From positions 62,001 through 126,000 of the forward strand of contig JAJTTP010000013.1 in NCBI GenBank assembly GCA_023313575.1: DNA of 64,000 bases. Reading direction: 5' to 3'. Below, piece after piece: positions 56,992 to 64,000 of the stretch; within the stretch, counting starts at the first letter, position 1; each line of letters opens with the position of its first letter. The notes beneath the pieces were generated by a model, which saw nothing but the letters and a program-made list of their open reading frames with translations, was not told the DNA's origin and made no database searches. The position numbers and the translations under genes are program-made. The DNA comes from Eutypella sp. D-1 (Eukaryota > Ascomycota > Sordariomycetes > Xylariales > Diatrypaceae).

Positions 56992-58755
56992 ATGTATTCC
57001 AAGAACGTCAAGTTATCCAAACTACCACCGCGCACCTCGAAATCACATCACGGACCGTCGGCCTCTATAGCGAACGGTTCCTCCAGTGCTGAGCCCAACA
57101 GTGGGAGGCAACTTCTTGGCAAGGCGGAGGAGCACGACGAAGACGAGGAGGAGGACCTGGGGACCACCACCCCCGTTATAGACGGTGGACTTTCAGATGG
57201 AGATTGGGATGCCATCACCGGCGTAAAAAGAGGAAAAGATCCCCGTAACGACTACTACAACGACGACGACGACGAAGACGAAGACATCACCATGGACGAC
57301 GAGAGCCGAGCTTCCCTGCTAAAGAAGACCACAGACCATGACGGACGGCCAACACGGTACAACCACTCGCGGCCTACATCGCCGCCGCCGCAACACCCAA
57401 CACACGCAGCGCGACCAGCACTATCCAGCAACAGTCGACGAAGTTCCAACTTCCGATCGCGCTCGCCCGGCGGAGGCTTAGACTCAGACCCAGAAACACA
57501 AGCAGCCGCGAAGGCAGCAGCGCGGCGGAAATATCTCTACGCGGCCTTCTTCCTAGTAGTATCGCTGGTGTCCTTCTCGGTGCAGACGGAGCTGGCGGCG
57601 TACGTGCAGACGCATCTGGGGTGGAACAAGGCGTATTGCATGTTATACCTGACGCACGGGTCGTGGGCGCTGCTGTGGCCCGCGCAGCTGCTCATCCTGC
57701 GCTTGCAGAGCTGGAACACGCCCTGGCCCGTCTTCTGGCGGCGGCACCTGCATATTCTGCGCTCCACCGCGCACATGGTCATGACGCGCGAGGGGCCCGA
57801 CCACATCCACTCCCACTCCCACTCCCACGGACATCATCATGATCAGCTACAACAAGAGCAGGGGCGCAAAACCCTCTTCTACTTCGTCCGCACCACCGCC
57901 ATCGTGACCAGCGCACTCACCGTCGCGGGACTATCCTGGTATCTGGCAGTCAACATGACGAGTCCCGGCGATCTGACCGCGATCTACAACTGCAGCGCGT
58001 TCTTCGCGTATGCGTTCAGCGTGCCGTTGCTAGGCGAGCGGCCGCGCGTCGACAAGTCGCTTGCCGTGCTCGTCGCCATCGCCGGCGTCCTCGTCGTCGC
58101 GTACGGGGATTCCAAGGGCGACGGCACCGGCGAGGGCCAGGACGACACCGCCGACGACCCCGCCTACCGCGCCCCCGCCACCCGCTTCCTCGGCAACGTC
58201 ATCATCGGCGTCGGCAGCGTCCTCTACGGGCTCTACGAAGTGCTATACAAGCGTCTAGCCTGCCCACCGGAGGGGGTGCCCGCATACCAGGGCACGATCT
58301 TCGCCAACACCTTCGGGTCGCTAATCGGTCTCTTCACACTACTCGTCCTCTGGATCCCCTTACCGATTCTCCACATTCTCGGCTGGGAAACTTTCTCCCT
58401 GCCCACGGGCACAACAGCATTATGGCTCTGGCTGAGCGTAGCAATGAACGCGACGTTCGCGGGTAGTTTCCTAGTGTTAATCTCGCTGACGAGTCCCGTA
58501 CTAAGTTCCGTCGCGGCGCTACTAACGATTTTCATCGTCGCCGTCGCCGATTGGTTGCTTTTCGGACAGGCGCTGACGACTGCCGCTCTGGCCGGCGGCT
58601 GCATGATCGTCGTTGCTTTTGTCGTGTTATCCTGGAGTACCTGGCGCGAAATGAAGGAGGACGCTGCGGCGAGGCAGTTGGCTGGGGATCGTGTTGATTG
58701 GAGTAGTAGTAGTGATGATGAGGAGAGTGATAAGGATGATGGGCGTTTGGGTTAG
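56992..58755 (+). CDS. EamA/DMT-superfamily transporter, SLC35F5/YML018C-like
   Basis: A single exon of 587 residues from the ATG at 56992. The first 180 residues are polar and acidic (EEHDEDEEEDL, DDDDEDEDITMDDE) with Arg/Ser-rich stretches. Then come about ten hydrophobic spans in two halves, beginning at YLYAAFFLVVSLVSFSV. Family-type features are LGWNKAYCMLYLTHGSWALLWP, the span pair around FFAYAFSVPLLGERPRVDK (EamA repeat 1 end) and GNVIIGVGSVLYGLYEVLYKRL in the second half. After the second span a long loop carries HIHSHSHSHGHHHDQ. The tail is acidic and Ser-rich. Yeast relatives YML018C and THI74 sit in vacuolar or mitochondrial membranes, and human SLC35F5 is an orphan; the substrate is unknown. 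The His-rich loop could bind metal. The length exceeds the usual 400-450 residues because of the N-terminal region. Confidence 0.9.
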   Translation: MYSKNVKLSKLPPRTSKSHHGPSASIANGSSSAEPNSGRQLLGKAEEHDEDEEEDLGTTTPVIDGGLSDGDWDAITGVKRGKDPRNDYYNDDDDEDEDITMDDESRASLLKKTTDHDGRPTRYNHSRPTSPPPQHPTHAARPALSSNSRRSSNFRSRSPGGGLDSDPETQAAAKAAARRKYLYAAFFLVVSLVSFSVQTELAAYVQTHLGWNKAYCMLYLTHGSWALLWPAQLLILRLQSWNTPWPVFWRRHLHILRSTAHMVMTREGPDHIHSHSHSHGHHHDQLQQEQGRKTLFYFVRTTAIVTSALTVAGLSWYLAVNMTSPGDLTAIYNCSAFFAYAFSVPLLGERPRVDKSLAVLVAIAGVLVVAYGDSKGDGTGEGQDDTADDPAYRAPATRFLGNVIIGVGSVLYGLYEVLYKRLACPPEGVPAYQGTIFANTFGSLIGLFTLLVLWIPLPILHILGWETFSLPTGTTALWLWLSVAMNATFAGSFLVLISLTSPVLSSVAALLTIFIVAVADWLLFGQALTTAALAGGCMIVVAFVVLSWSTWREMKEDAAARQLAGDRVDWSSSSDDEESDKDDGRLG

Positions 58756-60309
58756 ATATACATTTTTATAGAGCGGGAGGTTATGTTAGGTTAATCTCGT
58801 AAATAGACGTTATCGATCTTCTTTCTCGTCGATGGGGGGAGGGGGGGGGTGGTAGAACGGCGTAGGTGCTTATCAGATGGCTAACATCTACCCATCATCA
58901 TCTATCTATATTATATCTAGGGCTAGATCTCACCCCCCCTTTTTTTTCTTCTTTTCGCAGAGGACCCTCTAATTCTATGTAGAACGCACCACCACCGCCT
59001 GTAACGGGGGGGCTGGGCAAGATAAATTAAGTATATAGATAGACATAGATATCACGGGCCAGGCGTTCCTCGCCGGGCAACACGATGCGCGTATACGATG
59101 AAAAATTGACATGGGCAGCATGCGCATGCATGTCGGATGGACAGGGCAGGACAGGACAGCACGGGTGGGGTGGTCTACGGCGTTATCAGGTCTCTGTATT
59201 CGGTATTCACGCTTGCACACTTAGATTAGGTGGTTAGGTTAGGCCTTACTTATTACATCAGTGTTTCTCCCGCTGTGTTTGGGTTACGGCGTTTACTTTA
59301 CTAGGGTTCTTCATCATGTATGCTACATAGGTATCTAACCCGCATCGTGGTCCCGGACTGCGAAAGGGTGGAGTTGGGGGGATTTTCGGTCTAGCTTTGG
59401 ATTCTAGGAACTAGAAGTCAGTCAAGCAGGCAGCCGTATATCCCGGGTATCGGGTCGGATAGCATCGCCCAAATCGTGGGCGGCACGTTGTATTATGAGA
59501 GTTCCGTCGTGAATGCGAATGTCTAGTATGTACATAATCCTTGTTCTAGGTTAGGTTTGGTCAGGGCGACAGGACATGGCATGGGCCTGAGTTTTGAGTT
59601 CTCTTGCGATAGCAACGTCCGTCGGTAAGTGTCTCGCATCACATCTCCCTCCCTCCCTCTTAACTGACTGGCCCCGGGCTCTGACTGCTAAGAGGTTCTC
59701 TGGACCAAGAGGCATAACCCATACATACATACATACTCATCATACAAGCCTGCCCTAGCTTTCTTTCAAAGGGTGATAGATAAATAGATATCCCCATCGA
59801 GCATGAAACATCTTATGAAGCGCGCCTACCCCCTTCCTTTCATTACTACCTGTTCCCACCCCTTCATAAATGCGGCATAGACAACGGCTGCAGGAACGGG
59901 TGCGGATGCGGGCTGACGACGAGCATGTACAGCATGACGCTGGAGAAGGGCAGGCGGGCCACGCCGTTGAATGCGATGCGGACGAGCGAGTTGTGGCTGT
60001 GGCGCAGGGATGGGGACATCAGCATCAGCGGCTGCGCGCACGGGTGGTAAATATTTATTGGGGGATTTTAGGCTGGGGGTGGGGGGGGGGGGGGGGTTGG
60101 TATGGAGGGAGCCATGTCAGGCACATGGGAGAATGAGGAAGACGGTGTTCGGCTCCCATTGATTAAAGGCATATGTGCTTAGCATACCTAGTGAGTCGGA
60201 CTGCCATACATGTGGGTGCGGTGGATTGGACTAGAACCATAGGGTATAGCCAGCAATTCATGCACGCGTGTTCCGGGCTCCTGCCTTAATATGGGATGGT
60301 CGGGGGGGA
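58756..60309. other. shared 3' region of convergent transporter and F-box genes
   Basis: 1.55 kb between convergent stops. It contains several G runs, the longest 16 G (60081-60096) after an interrupted GGGGGT, and TACATA repeats near 59720-59735. No gene is supported. Confidence 0.5.
60081..60096. repeat. poly-G run of 16
   Basis: An uninterrupted G16 preceded by GGGGGT, between the convergent transporter and F-box genes. Assembly or sequencing length error is possible at such a run. Confidence 0.8.
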
Positions 60310-61767
60310 CTATACTAACAACGTATTCTCTCCGGTCGTCGTAGAAGGGTGGGAAGCAGCAGCGGGTTGATCGTTAGGCGCAGCGGTGTCGTCGTCCTCT
60401 TGTTTCACCAACACGCCCTCTCTCTCGACCTTCCAGCAATGCGCACCGCTGTTCTGCAGGTATTTCACAGACATATCCCAGGCCTCCTTGTCGGCGGCAT
60501 CGCCGCTCTCGAAGACGCGCAGGGAAGCCCAGTTGGTCTTGTTCCGACTGCCACTGCCGCCCGAATCGCCGTAGGGGTCGGTTGCAGCAGCAGCAGCAGC
60601 AGTAGTAGGAGTAGTTGAAACACCGGGGGGCTGGAGTGTCGTCGTGAGCTCGCGCATCAGGTAGCTGTACGAGGTGTTGCGCTCCATCCAGAGGTCGGCG
60701 CGGTCAATATGCTGCATCTCGTGATCCTCGAGGAGGCGGCTCGCCTTGCCGGTGGGGGTGAGCTGGACGAAGAGGCGGTCGAGGCGTGGCAGGTTCTGCA
60801 TGAGGGTATCGAAGTGCGCCGACAGCGGGAAGATGGCGACGTAGTTGAAGTCCACGATGCTGGGCGGCACCAGCGGCGCGTCGTTCGGGTACTCCTCGCA
60901 CCCGAGCAGTGCACCGAGCATCGACGGCGGCCGCCGCAGGAAGAACTCGTAGGTCCGGTAGACTTTGATCGACGAGCCCTCGTTGAGCAACAGTGAAGTC
61001 CAGGGACGGATCGTGAAGAGCGGGCAGGGAGGCGGGCGCGGGCGCCTCGCACCACTGGCTGCCAGCCTCCAAGGACGGGCTGGCCCGGAGTCCAGGTGGG
61101 ACCCCTCGGCGTCGCTCTTAGCAGCAGCCGAGAGCCTAAAGTCCGTAAGCCCAGGGGCGCCTGGGTGCGATGGCGCGGAAGTGGACGACGGGGTATCCCG
61201 ATGGGCTCGGGATAGTGATAGGATATGATAATGCATATCGAAGGACCAGGCATCATCGAGGAAGAGCATGCGCGACAGGAAAGCCGCGAGGGTGGTAGGC
61301 GGCGCCACGATGGTAAAGCGCAACGGGTCGATGACAGAGAAGAGCTGGTCCCAGAACCACTCGAGATCGACGGAGCGTATGTGCGGCATCCGACGATGGG
61401 CGTCGGCCCACTCGTCCACGAAGTCAATGACCAACGTGAAGCTGAGGACGGAGCGATCTAGGCTGTTGTCGTCGAGGAAGCGCAGCAGGGGAATGGGATT
61501 CAGGGTAAACGCGCTCAGGGACGAGACTTGCGGCCGCCACATGACATGCCGAAAGAGCTCCGGCAAAGCCAGGGATCTCCAGACCTTGCATACGAGGGAG
61601 GCGGACTTCAAGGAGCGGCACTCGGGCTCGACGTAAAGGAGAGCCTCGCTCGGCGGGTCATGGAGACGTGTTTCTGACGGAGCCGGGTCGCCGAGGTGCT
61701 GGAAGACTTGCAGCAAGATCTCGGGAGGGAGATCGTTGAGGCTGAGACGGGCTTTGGCGTTGTCCAT
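60310..61767 (-). CDS. F-box protein
   Basis: 485 residues in one exon from the ATG at 61767 (MDNAKARLSLNDLPPEILLQVFQHLGD); an in-frame ATG 11 codons upstream is possible. The F-box begins at SLNDLPPEILLQVFQHL and resumes with SLKSASLVCKVWRSLALPELFRHV after an insertion of about 25 residues (PSETRLHDPPSEALLYVEPE), larger than in most F-boxes. By family it should link a substrate to Skp1-Cullin1 ubiquitin ligase. The remaining 400 residues show no clear leucine-rich, WD or Kelch repeats; they contain a Pro/Ala-rich low-complexity section (about 205-260) and a C-terminal disordered tail with an Ala run. FEYPND-like aromatic segments resemble the broad mould F-box expansions of unknown targets. 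The substrate cannot be predicted. Confidence 0.85.
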   Translation of the reverse strand: MDNAKARLSLNDLPPEILLQVFQHLGDPAPSETRLHDPPSEALLYVEPECRSLKSASLVCKVWRSLALPELFRHVMWRPQVSSLSAFTLNPIPLLRFLDDNSLDRSVLSFTLVIDFVDEWADAHRRMPHIRSVDLEWFWDQLFSVIDPLRFTIVAPPTTLAAFLSRMLFLDDAWSFDMHYHILSLSRAHRDTPSSTSAPSHPGAPGLTDFRLSAAAKSDAEGSHLDSGPARPWRLAASGARRPRPPPCPLFTIRPWTSLLLNEGSSIKVYRTYEFFLRRPPSMLGALLGCEEYPNDAPLVPPSIVDFNYVAIFPLSAHFDTLMQNLPRLDRLFVQLTPTGKASRLLEDHEMQHIDRADLWMERNTSYSYLMRELTTTLQPPGVSTTPTTAAAAAATDPYGDSGGSGSRNKTNWASLRVFESGDAADKEAWDMSVKYLQNSGAHCWKVEREGVLVKQEDDDTAAPNDQPAAASHPSTTTGENTLLV

Positions 61768-63938
61768 GTTGGGTGGCACTGTGAGACTCTGGGGTAACAT
61801 ATGAAATAACCCCCTCGGCCCCTCCAGGAAATAATGATACTCTGTAGGTGGTAATGTTTATGGTGCCGGTGTATGTATCTCCATCGATTCAAGTGGTAGA
61901 ACCTTTGTAATACGTGCCCGGGAAGTGTCCGGAGAATGTTCCGGCGATATCCGCGTAAGGTGGTGTATAGGAATAGTAGAACGCGGCGGCAAGGTCGCGA
62001 CGTAACGTGGTGGTTGTCGGAGAACGGAGGTAAAGGTGCGGTAGGGAAGGATGAAGCTATACCTACCTAGGTACTTAAGTAATCTGTCGGCATGGTGTAC
62101 ATTACTGGACGTACTTTAAGCACCTAGCTCTATCATTATTGCCTGGTGTAGGTACCTTAGGTGTGTGGTTAGGCGGGGTGATGCAGCGTAATTTCCAGCT
62201 GTCTACAAGGACTGCCCGTGTAGGTGCTAGCAGTGATTGGATGAAACCACATACATGACGTCATCCGAAGATTTCACCATGTAAAAAAAATATACTTCTA
62301 CCTGATCCCCGTCTATTTGGGTTTTCATACACCCGACTCCCGTCGAATTAACAATTGAGAGAGAGCTTAGCAAATTCTAAGCCCAGGTTCCATTCTATGG
62401 GAATTGTAGAAGTTGAGATACATCATCTGCGGCGGCATCATCTGTTGTCTTACCTCCAGATCCTCCGGATAAATGCCAAATTACGTACTACATACTATAA
62501 GTGCGTAAGTAGGTATCTACTAAAGCCTCGGTCTGACGGGAATACAACGATTGGTCGGCCCGTTTCAAGAAAGGGGCTACTACCTAAAGTCTACCTATCC
62601 ATGCTATCTCGTGGTGATTCCCCGTTCCTTATATCCCTTAAACTTATCCCTAGATCCCTAGAAGGTTTGCGTTCTTATGGTGGCGCGGGGGTGAAGTATG
62701 GGTGTGCTCGAACCCCCCTTACTTCGTACCTGTGATCGAGACAGATCCATGGATGCATGTTTTTGGTCACATTGGGTGGTAACAACGTGCTGGCTGCATA
62801 TGCAAATATGCGCAGGCGCAAGTAAGAATAGAACGGATGTTGACTTCTCCATCGGAGTTTCCCATCTTCAACGGATCCCGGCTTCAGCATTCTCAATTGC
62901 CGGTATGTCCTTTTGTGTCTTGTGCTACTACTCGTACATGCATCTCACAAGGTTACCTCAACCCCCTTCTTCCCCCTTCTCCCTTCTCCCCTCTCCCCCA
63001 CCAGGATAAGGCCTCACTTGGAGACACCCCAGACCTAATCCCTTGCCTTTATTACGCCCCGCAGGAAACTTTAAGAGGTGTGTATAATTAAAAGGATACT
63101 CGCCCCCAATATGCTATCTAGGAACTCAAGTAAGGACGGGGTTTTCGTTTGACCTAAGGTTAACTGGGGCAATGCAAAGTCAGCTTTTACAAATGGGCGG
63201 GGCAACGGCGGATGCGGGGTTGATGGACAACGGTGACCACGCTAGAGCCTCACGATGGACGGGCGAGGTTAGGGATTGCGGTCAGTCGGAGCGCTGGGAA
63301 GGGAGACCAGATCCAGTGCCATCGAGTTTAGTTTTGGAGCTGGCCACCAAGCTTGCAGTTGGTCTGGTGCAACTTGGCTGGTAGACACGTCTCGGCAGTC
63401 CTTCGAGGTGGCCCCTAAGGCTCTTGATGTCCACACCATTATCACCCCGGCCTGGCAACGCCCTGGTAATATGTTAGGTAGTATCATGTTTCCTATCTAT
63501 AGAATTTCCATGCACATCGTGGGTAAGGGAGGGTACTAGTAGGGTCGCGCTGGATTGGAACCAACCTCGGGTACTAACTAAATAGGTAAACGAGGTCGTA
63601 ATGTTGCAACGAACTGTTACCTTTTTCTCCAATGCCAATCCCTCGATATAGCCGGAACACTTTTCCCCTCATCTCTCCATCCGCTTGTCGTAATACACCT
63701 TTGCTGGTCTCCCTGGATGTGTTCCCCTAGGGAAATTTGCTAATAGGTCCACAATAGTTGGGGGGGGGGGGATTTCGGGGGGCTCGGGAGAATATATATA
63801 CGCATCCTCGAATTCATAATCAGCGTTGGTTTACACCTACCTAGACTTGCTGCTCATTGCTTCGTCACCTCTCCTTCCCTAGACTCTCAAGCAACTTCCG
63901 TAACGTAACGCCTGTAGGCAAAAAAAAAAGAGAAAAAA
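61768..63938. other. divergent promoter region of the F-box and MetE-like genes
   Basis: 2.2 kb between divergent starts. The frame at 62355-62735 (plus) has no domain and is not called. ACCTACCTAGGTAC occurs at 62061-62074, a 12-G run at 63760-63771 and a TATA-like TATATATA at 63793-63800, about 140 bases before the MetE-like ATG. Confidence 0.5.
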
Positions 63939-64000
63939 ATGCCCGCACAGAATAAGCAGCGCCCTCCTTTCCGCGCGGAGCACATGGGCTCGCTGCTCCG
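63939..64000 (+). CDS. cobalamin-independent methionine synthase-like protein (N-terminus only)
   Basis: Only 20 codons are visible before the right edge. They read MPAQNKQRPPFRAEHMGSLLR, counting the split last codon as Arg. The PPFRAEHxGSLLRP start is characteristic of the short (about 370-400 residue) MetE/UROD-fold proteins of fungi and bacteria, related to the catalytic domain of vitamin-B12-independent methionine synthase. In full-length family members the His and following residues sit near the active-site entrance. The ATG follows a purine-rich leader (A10-G-A-G-A7) with an A at -3, a good context. Whether the enzyme truly makes methionine or acts on another methyl donor cannot be said from this piece. 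Confidence 0.72.
   Translation, partial: MPAQNKQRPPFRAEHMGSLL

Noticed and set aside
51678..58755. Hydrolase, reductase and transporter as a secondary-metabolite or detoxification cluster
   Set aside because: No backbone synthase, P450 or cluster regulator is present, and the gaps are over 1 kb each. Ordinary neighbours are the simpler reading.
63541..63600. B-box-like GGTTCCAATCC on the minus strand
   Set aside because: It lacks the invariant G, and no cloverleaf could be drawn.

Overview
The window is nuclear DNA from a filamentous ascomycete (Pezizomycotina). Introns are short, mostly about 80-170 bases, with GTACGT, GTATGT or GTAAGT donors. Intergenic spaces are long and coding regions GC-biased. 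The gene set is typical of moulds: mitochondrial release factor 1, ribosomal protein eS24, the lysine methyltransferase EFM3, an APSES factor of the Mbp1/Res2 type, GPI-anchored surface proteins, an AKR7-type reductase and an F-box protein. Recurrent ACCTAGGTA and (TACC)n tracts between genes resemble what I recall from Sordariomycetes such as Xylariales and Diaporthales, but placement below subphylum is only a guess.

Layout. 0-1.1 kb: 3'-truncated mitochondrial RF1 gene (minus). 2.0-8.1 kb: three predicted secreted, probably GPI-anchored proteins, the first two convergent. 8.8-11.5 kb: divergent pair of translation genes, RPS24 (minus) and EFM3 (plus), sharing a promoter with a phased array of GATA motifs and two CCAAT boxes. 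12.2-17.0 kb: three consecutive minus-strand four-span membrane proteins that I read as diverged tandem paralogs; the last two also share upstream flanks. 17-26 kb: no convincing gene, ending in a pyrimidine-rich region of about 2 kb that looks like the leader of a glutamine-rich regulator (26.0-27.8 kb). 28-43.7 kb: very gene-poor, with one clear gene (single-pass membrane protein, 33.8-34.7 kb). 43.8-48.4 kb: a four-span protein convergent with the MBP1-like gene. 51.7-58.8 kb: alpha/beta hydrolase, aldo-keto reductase and EamA-type transporter, all plus strand. 60.3-61.8 kb: F-box protein (minus). 63.9 kb to the end: first codons of a MetE-like protein.

I see no operon-like pathway, biosynthetic cluster, recognisable transposon, rRNA or credible tRNA gene. 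The themes that stand out are the cell surface (GPI proteins, multi-span proteins), the translation pair and a G1/S transcription factor. The most unusual parts are the tandem four-span family, the shared GATA/CCAAT promoter and the long leader of the Q-rich gene. All splice sites were placed by eye from frame, motifs and family resemblance.
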